Positions 23,322 to 35,149 of a DNA stretch of 64,000 nt are shown here, piece after piece; the stretch's first letter is position 1; each line of letters begins with the position of its first letter. The notes under the pieces are model-generated. The model was not told where the DNA came from, did no database searches, and saw only the letters and a program-made list of their open reading frames with translations. The translations under genes and the position numbers were made by a program. Source of the stretch: Tulasnella sp. 424 (Eukaryota; Basidiomycota; Agaricomycetes; Cantharellales; Tulasnellaceae); contig WSUB01000105.1 in NCBI GenBank assembly GCA_019633425.1, positions 83,805-147,804 of the forward strand. The letters run 5' to 3'.

Positions 23322-23683
23322 ATGTTCTCGCTCCGCGCCTTCATTGCTATCATCGCTGCCACTTCGCTTTATTCCAATGTTGTCGCACAGGATGTGGGCC
23401 CTAACTGGGGAATATGTGGTGGTCGAGTTTACAAAAACGGGGCTCCCGATATCCCTTGCAATCCTGGATGGGTTTGCACTGTTGCAAGTGAGCGGCATCC
23501 CTATCGTAGCAACGTTCTTCTGGAGGCGCTAATATGTTCTTCTTATATCAGATGAATACTATCAGTAAGTGCCCTAGCGGCCCGACGCAAATCCTAATTT
23601 GGCTAATCCACCTCTCCACGACCCTCAGTCTATGCTTGCCGGGAGCGACAACCTCCGCCGCTCCTACTACCTCCGCCGCATAG
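23322..23683 (+). CDS. Secreted single-domain CBM1 protein, copy 2 (A type)
   Basis: Exons 23322-23487, 23552-23564 (13 nt) and 23629-23683 give 77 residues. Signal peptide through NVVAQ, then WGICGG, loop RVYKNGAP, DIPCNPGWVC, micro-exon N-E-Y-Y, final cysteine in HLCLPG and a tail of Ala/Thr/Ser/Pro. The loop differs strongly from copy 1 although the flanking signal peptide and GWVC region are nearly the same. Gln34 of classical CBM1 is replaced by Leu. Secreted polysaccharide binding is inferred from the fold signature only. Confidence 0.8.
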
Positions 23684-24148
23684 ACTTTATACAGGTTCCA
23701 ACCATGATACGCAGGTACTGTGCAGGTGCGTGCGCTCGTACCCAAGTCTTAGTAGCTGGGTGGGCTAACTGGTCGAGTAATAGCGCTAAAGACTAGAGTC
23801 TGGAGTGTCATTGTTCGAAACTATGTACAAATAAAGGCAACTGCTGAATTCTAGATTCTAGAACGCCGGACCTGATCGGATCTGTACTGTCAATGGTCCC
23901 AGAGTTAATACTCCCTTCAATCTTGTGTCCTAACGTTGATAAAAGCACCATCCCACAAACGTAGCTACACTTGACTGAGATGAAATCAGAGGGGAATCTT
24001 GGTCGGGGTACAACCGCCGGGATGCATCACACGAAACCTCCCCTCTCCTTCCTTTTTGGGACAATTCTGCAAACGTCCCCTTCAATGACGTCCAACATCA
24101 TGAAATAATTCCCCTCGGTGGGACGGACGTTTCGACCCCCGTATTCGG

Positions 24149-24209
24149 ATGAGGATCTTCATTGCTGTTGGTGTTGCTATCCTCTGCGTCATCATCAACG
24201 TCCCCATCT
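24149..24209 (+). pseudogene. v-SNARE exon-5 fragment (unit 3)
   Basis: Begins ATGAGGATCTTCATTGCTG like the membrane-anchor exon at 20602. The acceptor CAG has become CGG, and a deletion removes the end of the exon with its stop codon. No upstream SNARE motif exists, so it cannot make a SNARE. Confidence 0.85.
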
Positions 24210-25288
24210 TCTACCGTTCTCCATACTTCCCCGTGGTCTCACGTAGGCGACCATGATGACTCTGCGCTCCTCCCGCCTCCGACCTGCTTAGACATTTCCT
24301 AATTTGATGATTCTTCACCGGCCCTTGTCACATTGTTTTGTTTGATGAGAAGATGATGAGCGTGTTTATACATGACCTTGTGTTGCTTCTATATATGTCG
24401 GCTCCTATCCCCGTGTTCTCGAGACTGGTTTCGCCGAGCCCTCTCACGTCTGCCCTGCGGTTAGCGAAACCTTCGCATGGTCAAGAGCTGCCGAGCCCTT
24501 CTTGATCACACCCTAGTGTTCCCTTCCCGATCGCACCCTAGTGTTCTTGAGAGGCGCGCCTTCCTGATCGCAGCTCACGGTAGAGGTTTGTCGCTACTCC
24601 GCACAGCTAAGATGGCTTTACAGAGAACTCTTGGTGAAATGGGGAGTATACATGACTTCGATTCGCCAAGGAGGACTTGCTTTGGACACTAAATCTTCAG
24701 TCAGAGGGAACTCGATGAGCATCCCTTCATAAATATTAGTCTGCTCGTGAAGGTCGATCTCAGGGTGGCGTGGCAAATGATGGCGAGATGGAGCTGACCA
24801 AAGCACTCGAAGTGCGCCCTCCCGTTCCTCACCGCCGGGTTCTTCTTAAAACTGCGATCGAATACAATACATCCCAGTGACCTTCTGTACCTATGATCGT
24901 AATCGCGGTTGGCTCCCACAGCTCACTATTGGGTCGGTCAACGTCGACTAGGCCGTCAAGTGTCACCTCTTCGATCATCTGTTATTCTATAAGTGTCAAA
25001 AATAGCATTCAAGTCCGCTTCATTCGGGCTACACAATTCAAGTTCTGGCGGGCTTGATCGAGTGAACCTGTTAATTTCAGAGGCCTTTGTCATGCTCAGA
25101 AGCTCAGCGCTGGTTTTTCGGGATAGAGCGTACTCACATCGAGATACTCGAAATAGAGGCCAATGGAGTTACATCTCATGGCTAATTTTGGTGAGTAACT
25201 TCGGAAGGATTGACAGTATTCTTTTCGTGACAGCTCGAAACGCTATGGAACACCGCAGCTGACCACCGCATTTACGGCCCGGGCGCTG

Positions 25289-25296
25289 TATAAAAT
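25289..25296 (+). promoter_or_regulatory. TATA box, CBM1 gene 3
   Basis: TATAAAAT, 73 bp before the ATG at 25362. Confidence 0.6.
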
Positions 25297-25361
25297 GGAA
25301 TAATCGAGCTGGCTTCAATAGATTATCTCACCCCCCTCCGTGTCCATCGACGTCAGTTTCA

Positions 25362-25729
25362 ATGCTCTCGCTCCGCGCCTTCATTGCTATCATCGCCGCC
25401 ACTTCGCTTTCTTCCAATGTTGTCGCACAAGTCCCGACTGTGGGCCCTGACTGGGGAATGTGTGGTGGTCTAGCCTTCTGGAACGGTCATCCCGATATCC
25501 CTTGCAATCCTGGATGGGTTTGCACTGTTGCGAGTGAGCGGCAGCCCTATCGTAGTAACGTATTTCTCGAGTAGCTAACACGTTCTTCTAATGTCAGATC
25601 AATACTATCAGTAAGTGCCCTAGCGGCCCGACGCAAATCCTAATTTGGCTAATCCAACTCCCCACGACCCTCAGTATATGCTTGCCGGGACCGTCAACCT
25701 CCGCCGCTCCTACCAGCTCCGCCGCATAG
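25362..25729 (+). CDS. Secreted single-domain CBM1 protein, copy 3 (A type)
   Basis: Exons 25362-25533, 25598-25610 (13 nt) and 25675-25729 encode 79 residues, the longest of the family. After the signal peptide come PTVGPDWGMCGG, loop LAFWNGHP, DIPCNPGWVC and micro-exon N-Q-Y-Y, the most classical form of this motif. The final cysteine lies in HICLPGPS, followed by a Ser/Thr/Ala/Pro tail. In intron 1 a stop codon (TAG) interrupts the frame that stays open through the same intron of copies 1 and 2, which supports true splicing there. Gln34 is replaced by Ile. Confidence 0.8.
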
Positions 25730-26189
25730 ACTTTATACAGCTTCCAACCATGATGCGCAGGTACTGTGCAGGTGCATGGGCTCGTACCCAAGGCTTCGTG
25801 GCTGGGTGGACTGACTGGTCGAGTAACAGCGCTGAAGACTAAAGTCTAGAGTGTCATTGTTCGAAATTATGTACAAATAAAGGCAATTTCTGAATTCTAG
25901 ATTCTAGAGAGCCGGGCCTGATCGGATCTGTACCGTCAATGGTCCCAAAGTTAATGCTCCATTCAATCTTGTGTCCTAACGTTGATAAAAGCGCCATCCC
26001 ACAAACGTAGTTACACTTGACTGAGATGCGATCAGAGGGGAATCTCGTTGGGGGTACAACCGCCGGGATGCATCACACGAAAGCTCCCCTCTCCTTCCTT
26101 TTTGGGACAATTCCTCAAACGTCCCCTTCAATGACGTCCAACATCATGAAATGATTCCCCTGGGACGGACGTTTCGACCCCGTATTCAG

Positions 26190-26269
26190 ATGAGGATCAT
26201 CATTGCTGTCGGTGTTGCTATCCTCTTCGTCATCATCATCGTCCCTACGTCAAATCGACTCAAAAGTAA
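26190..26269 (+). pseudogene. v-SNARE exon-5 fragment (unit 4)
   Basis: Keeps the CAG acceptor and the start of the membrane-anchor exon, but a single-base deletion in the GTCCC(C)TACG region shifts the frame before the former stop. Confidence 0.85.
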
Positions 26270-27369
26270 ACCCTTTCCCCGACCCACTCCCAAGCCACCG
26301 CCTTCAACCTACCGTTCTTCATATTTCCCCGTGGTCTCGCACGTCGGCGACCATGATGACTCTCCGCTCCTCCCTCCTCCGACCTGCTTGGACGTTCCCT
26401 GATTTGGTGATTCTTCACCGGCCCTGTAACGCTGTTTTGTTTTGATGAGAAGATGATGAGCATGTTTATACATGGCCTTGTGTTGCTCCTATGTTTGTCG
26501 GCACCTATCCCCGTGTTCTCGATGCTGGTTTCGCCGAGCTCTCTCACGTTTGCCCTGCAGTTAGCGGAACCTTCGCATGGTCAACAGCGAGCCTTTCCCG
26601 ATCACAGCCTCGTATTCTTGAGAGGCAGCCCTTCCTAGTCGCAGCTCACGGTGGAGGCTTGTCGCTGCGCACACAGCTAAGCCGGCTTCACCGAGAACTC
26701 TTGGCAGGATGGGGAGTATACATAACTTCGATTCGCCAAGGAGGACTTGGTTTAAACGCTAAATCTTCAGCCGGAGGGAACTCGATGGGCTTCCCTTTAT
26801 AAATGTTGGTCTGATCGTGAAAGTCGATCTGAGAGTGGCGTGGAAAATGATGACGAGATGGAGCTGACCAACGTGCGCTCTCCCGTTCCTTACTGCCGGG
26901 TTCTTCTTAAAACTGCGATCCTATTCCATACATCCCGGTGACTTCTGTACCTATGATCCTAATCCCCGTTGGCTCCCATTGGGTCGGTCAAGGTCGCCTA
27001 GGCACTTGAGAGGCCTCGTTTGTTGCATCTTCGGTCATCTGTTATTCCATATGCGTCAAATTTAACATCCAAGTCCGCTTCATTCGGGCTACCCAATTCA
27101 AGTTCTGGTAGGCTTAATCCAGTGAGCCTGTTACGTTCAGAGGCCTTTGTCAGGCTCAGAAGCTCAGCGCTGGTTTTTCGGGGTAGAGCGTACTCACATC
27201 GAGATACTCGAAATAGAGGCCAATGGAATTACATCTGGTGGCTAATTTCGTTGAGTAACTTCGGGAAGATTGACAGTATTCTGCTCGTGAGAGATCGAAA
27301 CGCTACGAGACATCGCAGCTGACCAGCGAACCGCAGAGTTGCTTGCCGCGTTTATGGCTCAGGGCGCTG

Positions 27370-27377
27370 TATAAAAT
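27370..27377 (+). promoter_or_regulatory. TATA box, CBM1 gene 4
   Basis: TATAAAAT, 72 bp before the ATG at 27442. Confidence 0.6.
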
Positions 27378-27441
27378 GGAATGATTGAGCTGGCTTCAAT
27401 ATATCATCTCACCCCCTTCGTACCCATCGACGTCAGTTTCA

Positions 27442-27787
27442 ATGCTCTCGCTACGCGCCTTCATTGCTATCATCGCCGCCACTTCGCTTTCTTCCAATGT
27501 TGTCGCACAGACACCGGTCCCGAATTGGGGACTGTGTGGTGGTCTGTGCTTCGGCGCTAATTATGTCGATCAACCTTGCGCTGGTGGATGGGTTTGCACT
27601 GTTGAGAGTGAGCGGCATCCCTATCGTAGTAAAGTCCTTCTGGAGGAGCTAACATGTTCTTCTATTATCAGATGCATACTATCAGTAAGTACCCTAACGG
27701 TGCGACGCAAATCTCCTTTGGCTAATCTAATTCCCCTCGACCCTCAGTCAATGCTTGCCGCCTCCAGCTACAACCTCCTCCAAGTAG
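27442..27787 (+). CDS. Secreted single-domain CBM1 protein, copy 4 (A type, divergent loop)
   Basis: Exons 27442-27607, 27672-27684 (13 nt) and 27748-27787, 72 residues. Signal peptide as in other A copies, then NWGLCGG, loop LCFGANYVDQ, PCAGGWVC, micro-exon N-A-Y-Y, HQCLPPPATTSSK. Gln34 is present, so the full aromatic/Asn/Gln set of a cellulose-binding CBM1 is kept. The loop carries an extra, fifth cysteine that would be unpaired in the standard fold. The CAGGW segment and the short tail resemble the B subfamily, which suggests gene conversion between the two types. Confidence 0.8.
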
Positions 27788-28054
27788 AATTCCAGCCGTG
27801 ATACGAATGGATCGTGCGGGTGCGTGGGCTCATTCTCTAGTCTTAGTCGCAGAGTAGGCTGACTACTCAAGTAATAAAGCCAAATACTAAAGCCTGGAGT
27901 GTCATTGTTCGAAACTACCTAGAAATAAAGACAAATTCTGAGTTCAATACTTGTAGAATGGCGGGCCTGATTGGATCCGTACTCGTCCCAGAGCCGATAC
28001 CCCTTCTACCATTGTGTCCTAACGTTGATAAAGGCTCCATGCCATAAACTCAAT

Positions 28055-30104
28055 TGTGAAGCATCATATTTCATTAGACGAGAAATATTACACGCAAAGC
28101 CTTTGGACGTCGAACGTCTTGGAGCGTAACTGTGATGGCTACCGGAACGACGTTCTTGGCCCATGCGGTAACGTTGCTTGCTTCTTGGATTTTCGGATGG
28201 CTCGGGGCTTGACGAGAGACAGACAGTTAACCCCGATCAAGTGATCTATGAAGGCTGTCACCTAGATCTCCGTAAATCGTATCTCCTTACTCTGCGCGGC
28301 GGGCTCAGTCGCTTATTCTTTCCGTGGTGAGGTAATGGCGGTGAGAATTCTATGGTACGGTGAGCAGGAAGGAAGCCCACGCTCCGCGGATGACTGAAAG
28401 TCTTCCCCTTCCTTTCTTCTCTCTGGGCAAATTAATTTTGGTGCCGCTGCCAAGTGAGACACTCCGGCAACTTATTTTTACCACGATACTCACAATCTAC
28501 TTCCACAAGTATTCATTGGGCCGGTCAACAATCGACTTCGCCGTTAAAAGCCCCCCTGTCATCAGGCTCCTCTATCCGTTGGACTACACAAAATTTCAAA
28601 ATGCCCGGTTTAGTCCGCTTCATTCGGACTACTCAAGTTATGCTTGGTATGTTTAATCCCAATGGACTTCTCTTGTCTCACTTATTTTCCGAAACACAAC
28701 GCACGAATTGCTCAGCATAGGATGATTAAAGATGCCTGCAATAACACGGGGCGGTACTTTAGCTGTCGGCCTCAAATGTCGCACAACTTCGGAAAGCCTG
28801 ACAGTGCTTCGTTTGAGACCCGTCCGGTTCGCTTTCCACCGCCATAGACGAACAATATATCACCGACCGGCTTTCCGTATCTTCCACTCCGAAAGTCCCC
28901 CAAAATGAGACGATAGGAGTGGCTTCAGTTCCCCACAATATTCAGTAAGGCCACTCTCGATGCTCTCCCTCCGTACCTCTGCCTATATCATCGCTGGCGC
29001 ATCAGTCTTGCCCGTGGTTGCTGCGCAGCAAGAGGTCCCACACTAGGGTGTCTGTGGCGGTAAGGAATTCAGTGATACACCTTTTACTCTGCGCCCCTGG
29101 GTGGGTTTGCACCGTTGCCAGTGAGTGGGACCGATTCGACCGTTGGTCTTCTGGTCGCGCTAACCTTTCGTTCCAACATCACCAGACGAGTGGCGATAGT
29201 AAGCCCCCAACTTGAACCAAAACACTGACATGCACCGTATCATCTAACCAAATGCTGCTCACGTAGTGAATGCCTGTCTCCTCCCACAACACGCTCGGCC
29301 GCGTAGGCTCCATCTATCTTGGCGAAAAGGCTGGCTGTGAATGCTTGTACCCAGATTCCAGTGATGGAGGTAGTTTATAGTTTATATGATGGTTCCAACT
29401 CGAGTGTGATGGCTAAAGACTACCGGCGATCTATTAGCAGTTGATAACCATGTAGAAATCAATGCAATTCTCCAAATACCGTCCTTCCCGAATGAAGATT
29501 GCACCAGCAGTCCCACATTATTAACTCCAGAATCAGCAGATAGAGCGTTCAGCCTCAAAATTGCTACGTCTTTGGAACTGATTAAAGACATTTCAATATG
29601 CTTAATAAGCCTCATCTGGAGTCTGCGGCGGAGCAACCGGAACTCGACGGCGCCGCACCATTACCGCGAGATCGAGCTGAAAAGGTGTATGGCTTGCAGT
29701 GCGTTGCTAGGAACAATACCAGCAGGAAGCACACTCTGCGATACTCACAGGAATCTTGGTCTTGGTTGTTCGACGGGTTCCTTGGCACGACATCCTAGCA
29801 CGGCCTCCTGTCGTTATGAAGTGCTACAAAGACCATAATAACGATTGCAATGGGAGAAATTAAGGAGAGCTACGTTGCTAAAGCACCTAAATCAAGCGGC
29901 CAAAGTGCATTTAACCAAGCCTTTCAACGAACTTGAGGTATATTCGGAATAAGATAGCGCTTCCAGGAATTCAGAGTAGGAGCTTGGTGTATCCGAATGA
30001 GACAAGCACGAAAGTCTGGTGAGCGATGTCCCTCAACTTCTACCCGCGATGTAAACATCCTGCTAGTTGCTCAGAATACGCATAATCTCAGTGAAGATGA
30101 CACC
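28055..30104. repeat. B-type unit 1
   Basis: Begins with the CATATTTCATTAGACGAGAA motif, also seen near 32635 and, diverged, near 41168. It carries CBM1 pseudogene 1, followed by a downstream flank that recurs near 42460 and 45530. Confidence 0.7.
28960..29306 (+). pseudogene. CBM1 pseudogene 1 (B type)
   Basis: The signal-peptide exon starts at 28960 (MLSLRTSAYIIAGASV) and aligns with the B copies at 33517 and 46718. A TAG replaces the tyrosine codon just before the first CBM1 glycine, and an extra base near PFTL shifts the frame before the GWVC segment. The micro-exon position (29186-29198, ACGAGTGGCGATA) and last exon (29267-29306) remain, but the second binding aromatic has become Arg. 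No intact CBM1 can be made. Confidence 0.8.
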
Positions 30105-30219
30105 CAATATCCCCTCTCCTTCCTTTCTGACATAATTCTTCAAACTTCCTCTTCAAAGACGTGTAACATCACGAAATAATTTCGCCTTTGTGGGACGGAC
30201 GTTTCGATCCCGTATTCAT

Positions 30220-30300
30220 ATGAGGATCATCATTGCTGTCGGTGTTGCGATCCTCGTCGTCGTCATCATCATCCCCGTCGTCAGACCGACTCAAAAGTAA
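30220..30300 (+). pseudogene. v-SNARE exon-5 copy (unit 5)
   Basis: The 81-nt membrane-anchor exon is still open to its stop, but the acceptor CAG has become CAT and no exons 1-4 precede it. It is therefore not expected to be expressed as a SNARE. Confidence 0.85.
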
Positions 30301-31365
30301 ACCTTTTCCCCGACCCACTCCCAACCCCACCGTCTTCACCTACCGTTCTCCATACTTCCGCGTGGTCTCACACGTAGGCGACCATGATGACTCTCCGCTC
30401 TTCCCGCCTCCGACCTCTTTGGACATTCCTTGACTTGACGATTCCACACCAGCCCTTGTCACGTTGCCCCGCTTTGATAAGAAGATGATATTATGTTACT
30501 ACATGACCTTGTGTTGCTTCTATATCTGTCGGCTCTCATCCCCGTGTTTTCTCTCGATGCCGGTTTCGCCGAGCTCTCTCACGCCTGCCCTACGGTTGGC
30601 GAAACCCTCGCAATGTCAGCTGCCGCCGAGCCGTTCCCGATCACAGCATAGTGTTCTTGAGAGGCAGGCCTTCTTAGTCGCAGCTCACGGTGGGGGGTTA
30701 TCATTGCTCGACACAGCTAAGGCGGCTTTAAGGCGAACTGTTGGCAGTATCGATTCGCTAAGGAAGACTTGGTTTAAACGCTAAATCTTCAGCCGAAGGG
30801 AATTCGATGGGCTTTTCTCTATAATGATTGGTCTTATCGTGAAGGTCGATCTCAGAGTGGCGTGGCAAAAGATGACTAGACGGAGGTGACTAACCGCCGA
30901 GTTCTTCCCAAAACTGCGATCGAATACCATACACCCCGGTAACTTTTTGCCTACGGTATAATCCTGGCCGGCTCCCACAGCTCCCAATTGGGTCGGTCAA
31001 CGCCGGCTAGGCTGTCAAAAAACCTCGTTTGTCGCCCCTTCGGGCATCTGTTATTCCATAGGCCTCAAAATTGACGACCAAGTCCGCTTCATTCGGGCTT
31101 CACAAGTTCTGGTAGGTTTGATCCAGTGAGCGCGTTCAGTTGAGAGCGCCCTGCCATGCTGAGAAGTTCAGCGCTGGTTTTTCGGAAGAGAGGAGATTCA
31201 CGTCGAGATATTCGCAATAGTACCCAATGGAGCTGTATCTGGTGGACACCTTCGTTGAGTATGTTCGGAAAGATTGACAAGATTCCGCTCGCGACCGATC
31301 AAAACGCTGCGGAGCACGACACCTGACCAGCGGATTCCAATCTACGTTAGCAGCTCAGGGCGCTG

Positions 31366-31373
31366 GATAAAAC
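31366..31373 (+). promoter_or_regulatory. Altered TATA element, CBM1 gene 5
   Basis: GATAAAAC stands where other A units have TATAAAAT, 72 bp before the ATG. Reduced expression of this copy is a reasonable guess. Confidence 0.45.
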
Positions 31374-31437
31374 GAAATGATTGCGCTGGCTTCAAGAGAC
31401 CATCTCACCCCCTCCGTGCCCATCGACGTCAGTTTCA

Positions 31438-31790
31438 ATGCTCTCGCTCCGCGCCTTCATTGTTGTCATCGCCTCCGCATCGCTTTCTTCCGCTGCTGCC
31501 GCACAGACAGCTCCAGTCGGTCCCTACGACTGGTGTGGTGGTGTAATCTTGGGCGATGGTCCCGATCTCCCATGCGCTAATGGATGGATTTGCACTGCTA
31601 ACAGTGAGCGGCATCCCTATGATAGCAACGTCCTTCTGGAGGAGCTAACATGTTCTTCTAATATTAGATAAATATTTTCAGTAAGTGCCCCAGCGGCCCG
31701 ACGCAAATCCTACTTTGGCTAATCCAACTCCCCACGACCCTCAGTCAATGCTTGCCGCCTCCTGTTACAGCTACAACCTCCTCCGCGTAG
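31438..31790 (+). CDS. Secreted single-domain CBM1 protein, copy 5 (A type, YDWCGG form)
   Basis: Exons 31438-31603, 31668-31680 (13 nt) and 31745-31790, 74 residues. The signal peptide ends SSAAAAQ. The mature part reads PYDWCGG, loop VILGDGP, DLPCANGWIC, micro-exon N-K-Y-F, HQCLPPPVTATTSSA. The first binding aromatic is Tyr three residues before the first cysteine, as in classical CBM1, and the third is Phe. Gln34 is present. With copies 7 and 9 it forms a subgroup sharing the loop VILGDGPDL. The promoter TATA is mutated. Confidence 0.8.
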
Positions 31791-32059
31791 ACTTCCAACC
31801 GTGATGCGAAGGGACCGTGCGGGTGCGTGGGCTCATCCTCTAGTTTTAGTCGCAGACTCGGCTGACGATTCAAGTAGTAATAGGGCTAAATACTAAAGCC
31901 TGGAGTGCCATTGTTTGACACTACGTAGAAATAAAGACGAATACAGAATCTAAGATTTGTAGAATGGCGGGCCTGGTCGGATCCATACCAGTCCCAAAGC
32001 TAATACCTCTTCCAACCTTGTGTCCTAACGTGGATAAAGGCTCCATGCCATAGACTTAA

Positions 32060-32560
32060 TTAGGCAAGAGGAGTTCTTTTTCAAGGTACAACCGCCAGAG
32101 AGAAACCATCAAAAATTGCATGGCAAGCTTTCGGAGGATGGCGAAATTGTACGAAACTCACTACCTCTGGTCCCTGTAAGCCGGTGAAATTCTCATCTCG
32201 ACCGTGAGCAGCTCAGCCCACTTGTCCGGCAGCATTTCCCCTTACGAAAAGACGCGTGACTTTCGCTTACCCGGAGGCCGCGAGGTACGTAGTGATGCCG
32301 CAATGGACAGGGCCACTTGCTGTCTCAGTTCAGTCATCAAAATCCAATATGCACGTGATACTGACCTGAAGGCTTTAGCAAAGAGGGATGAAGCTAAGTC
32401 TAGCATTTCATGGGCCGAGAGAGCGACGACGACTGTCGCCGGTAACAATTCCGGTGGGCGGAATACTTTGGCACTTGGATGGAACGATGTCGCATGTGTT
32501 GTACGGCCGATGCCGGTATTTCAAGACGAGTGCTATGTCGAGCAGTGTTGAGTGAACAAG
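32060..32560. repeat. X block, copy 1
   Basis: About 500 bp with near copies at 40690-41110 and 45010-45530. An open stretch with DFRLPGG and DRATCC recurs in copies 1 and 3 but is broken in copy 2. I recognise no family and see no splice or start context that would make it a gene. Confidence 0.6.
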
Positions 32561-33457
32561 AGTCCAAAGGAACGAGTTAATGTCTGTTGTCATGCGCATT
32601 AGCGGAGCACAAGCTCAATTTTGAAGCATCGGAATTTCATTAGACGAGAAATATTACACGCAAAGCCTTTGGATGTCGAACTTCTTGAAGCGTAGCTGTG
32701 ATGGCTACGGAACGACGCTCTTGGCCCATGCGGTAACGTTGCTTGCTTCTTGGATTTTCGGATGGCTCGGGGCTTGACGAGGAGACAGACAGCAAACCCC
32801 AGTCAAGTGATCTATGAAGGCTGTCACCTAGATCTCCGTAAATCGTATCTCCTTACTTTGCGCGGCGGGCTCAGTCGCTTATTCTTTCCGTGGTGAGGTA
32901 ATGGCGGTGAGAATTCTATGGTCCGGTGAGCAGGCCGGAAGCCCACGCTCCGCGGATGACTGAAAATCTTCCCCTTCCTTTCTTCTCTCTGGGCAAATTA
33001 ATTTTGGCGCCGCTGCCGAGTGAGACACTTCGGCAACCTTTTTTTTACCACGATACTCACAATCTACTTCCACAAGCATTCATTGGGCCGGTCAACAATC
33101 AACTTCGCCGTTACTGTCATCAGGCTCCTCTATCCGTTGGCCCACATAAAATTTAAAATGCCCGGTTTAGTCCGCTTCATTCGGACTACTCAAGTTATGT
33201 TTGGTATGTTTAATCCCAATGGACTTCTCTTGTCTCACTTATTTTCCGAAACACAACGCACAAGTCGCTCAGCATCAAATGATTGAAGACGCCTGCAATC
33301 ACACCGGGCGGTACTTTAGCTGTAGGTCCCAAATGTTGCACAACTTCGGAAAGCCTGACAGTGCTTCGTTTTATATTCGTTCTGTTCGCTTTTCACCGCC
33401 GTAAATGGACAATATATCGCCGACCGGCTTTCCGCATCTTCCGCTCTGGACGTCCTA

Positions 33458-33465
33458 TAAAATGA
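33458..33465 (+). promoter_or_regulatory. TATA box, CBM1 gene 6
   Basis: TATAAAAT, 59 bp before the ATG at 33517, in a B-type promoter context (GACGTCCTATAAAATG). Confidence 0.6.
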
Positions 33466-33516
33466 GATGATAAGAGTAGCTGTAGTCTCTTTCAATATTC
33501 AGTAAGCTCAGTCTTG

Positions 33517-33872
33517 ATGCTCTCCCTCCGTACCTTTGTCATTATCATCGCTGGCGCGTCAGTCGCTTCCATGGCGGCTGCGCAGCAAACGGAGATCCCA
33601 CACTATGGTCTCTGTGGTGGTAAGGCAACCACCATCGATCCACCTGCGCCTTGCGCCGGTGGGTGGGTTTGTGTTCATAGCAGTGAGTAGGCCCGATTCG
33701 ACCGTAAGCCTTCCGGTGGCGCTGACTCTTCTTTCGAAACATCACCAGACGACTGGTGGTTGTAAGCAGCCCAACTTGAACAAAACGCCGGCATGGATCA
33801 TACTGTTTAACCAAATCTCTTTCACGTAGTCAATGCCTGCCTGCTCCCGCGACGACAACCTCAGCCACGTAG
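33517..33872 (+). CDS. Secreted single-domain CBM1 protein, copy 6 (B type)
   Basis: Exons 33517-33682, 33749-33761 (13 nt) and 33830-33872, 73 residues. Signal peptide MLSLRTFVIIIAGASVAS...AAAQ, then HYGLCGG, loop KATTIDPPA, PCAGGWVCVHS, micro-exon N-D-W-W, FQCLPAPATTTSAT. The binding aromatics are Tyr, Trp, Trp with Asn and Gln in place, a full cellulose/chitin-binding set. Trp-Trp instead of Tyr-Tyr usually strengthens stacking in CBM1 domains (family knowledge). It is almost identical to copy 10 at 46718, so the two are recent duplicates. Confidence 0.85.
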
Positions 33873-34079
33873 GCTTTGTCTATCCTGACGATAGGCTGTC
33901 CGTGAGTGCTTGGGCCCAGATTTCAGTGGTAGAGGTAGCTTATCGCTCATGTGATAGGTTCCAATTCCGTTGTGATGGCTGAAGATTGCCGACGATGTAT
34001 TGGTAGTTGATAGCCATGTAGAAATCAATAAATTTTCCAAATACAGTCTCCCCCGAGTGACGACTGCACCGACAATCCC

Positions 34080-35140
34080 ATGCTATTAAGCCCAGAGTCA
34101 GCGGATAGAGCTCTCAGCATTTACAACTGCCACGTCGTTGAAAGTGAATGAAAGACAACACGTTCCGATAGGCTCAGTACGCTTCATTTGTACTGTACGG
34201 CGACAACCAGAAGACAAAATCAAACCACTTGGTTCTCCAATCGTCAAGTAAGACCTATATTCAAACTTGTCGCAAATTAGACGAAAACGTGGATGGGGTC
34301 AATGGATTGAGTAAAACTGAGAGGGAACCGGACCTTGGTTCATCGGGAACAACCCCATCAGTAACTCACCCCCACCACACACTGCGCACGGCGAGGGACC
34401 ACCCCATCCTTGATAACGGCAGCTACGGGTTTCGTACAACGCAATCAGCAGGTAACCACTCGACTTCAGGAAATTAATGGACCGTTCGCATTCGATGCTA
34501 CGCGCATTTGAGTCGAGGGGCACGGGAAGTCCCCACTCCGTCAGGATCGCCAACCGAAAAGTTGAGGGGTGGCATGCCAAGCACATTACAGAAGACCTAT
34601 CAGCTTTATTCAACGTCATAGATAAGAATGAGGAGAACAAAAGGAACAAAGTTCAAGGCTGCCAGCAAGACGAAGCATCGCAAGACTAAGATTGCCTCGT
34701 CGGAGGCCCCCGCGACTGCGGGATACAGTAACTGCAGGAACAATTGGCGAGATGCACGGGTGACCAGTAAGCGCTCTCAGCCTCGGAGGTGGTACTCGGA
34801 TTCTGGAAGTGTCCGCAAGAATTGAATTCGGTGTTTCCCGTGGAGGTTCTCGTGAGGAAAGGCGTTCGAGTTTAAAACGTACTGTCCGAATCAGTATAAC
34901 GAGCTGCGGACCCCGCGTGGTGCGGGTTATGTAGAGAAAACTGGCACTGGGAAGGACTGGCTGAGGTCGTTCCGGACAGCCTGAAACGAACGAGCGCTTG
35001 AGCGGAGTCTGAAGGTCAGCTTTGGGATAGAAGCGGGGGCCCAGCTCTGGTATTCTTGAGCCCAGCAGCACTAATAAAGCGCAACACACTCGGCTCAGTA
35101 TCATTACCACTTGCCATACCTCAAATTTGCTCTAGATCAG
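34080..35140. repeat. Y block, copy 1
   Basis: About 1 kb repeated at 37310-38380 and 47290-48370. Open frames on both strands survive in one copy and break in another. I see no recognisable product, no terminal inverted repeats and no target duplication that would identify a transposon. Confidence 0.65.
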
Positions 35141-35149
35141 TCCCTTTTG

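Larger units (their letters stand above)
22586..24030. repeat. A-type unit 2, lacking the v-SNARE part
   Basis: Homology to unit 1 starts abruptly in the spacer near the CGATTCGCCAAGGAGG motif, so this copy begins about 1 kb inside the unit. It carries the spacer, promoter and CBM1 gene 2. Confidence 0.7.
24031..26085. repeat. A-type unit 3
   Basis: Starts within the last v-SNARE intron sequence and runs through the pseudo exon 5, spacer, promoter and CBM1 gene 3. Confidence 0.7.
26086..28050. repeat. A-type unit 4
   Basis: Pseudo exon 5 of v-SNARE, spacer, promoter and CBM1 gene 4. It ends where B-type sequence begins near 28055. Confidence 0.7.
30105..32060. repeat. A-type unit 5
   Basis: v-SNARE exon-5 copy, shortened spacer, altered promoter and CBM1 gene 5. 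Confidence 0.7.
32610..34080. repeat. B-type unit 2
   Basis: Upstream flank, TATA box, CBM1 gene 6 and the start of its downstream flank. It is cut off by a Y block at about 34080. Confidence 0.7.

Noticed and set aside
32242..32448. Open frames on both strands of the X block
   Set aside because: Broken in X copy 2; there is no promoter or splice context and no recognised domain.
34616..35110. Minus-strand 164-codon open frame in Y block 1
   Set aside because: It is interrupted in Y copies 2 and 3 and resembles no known family, so it is more likely chance within a repeat.
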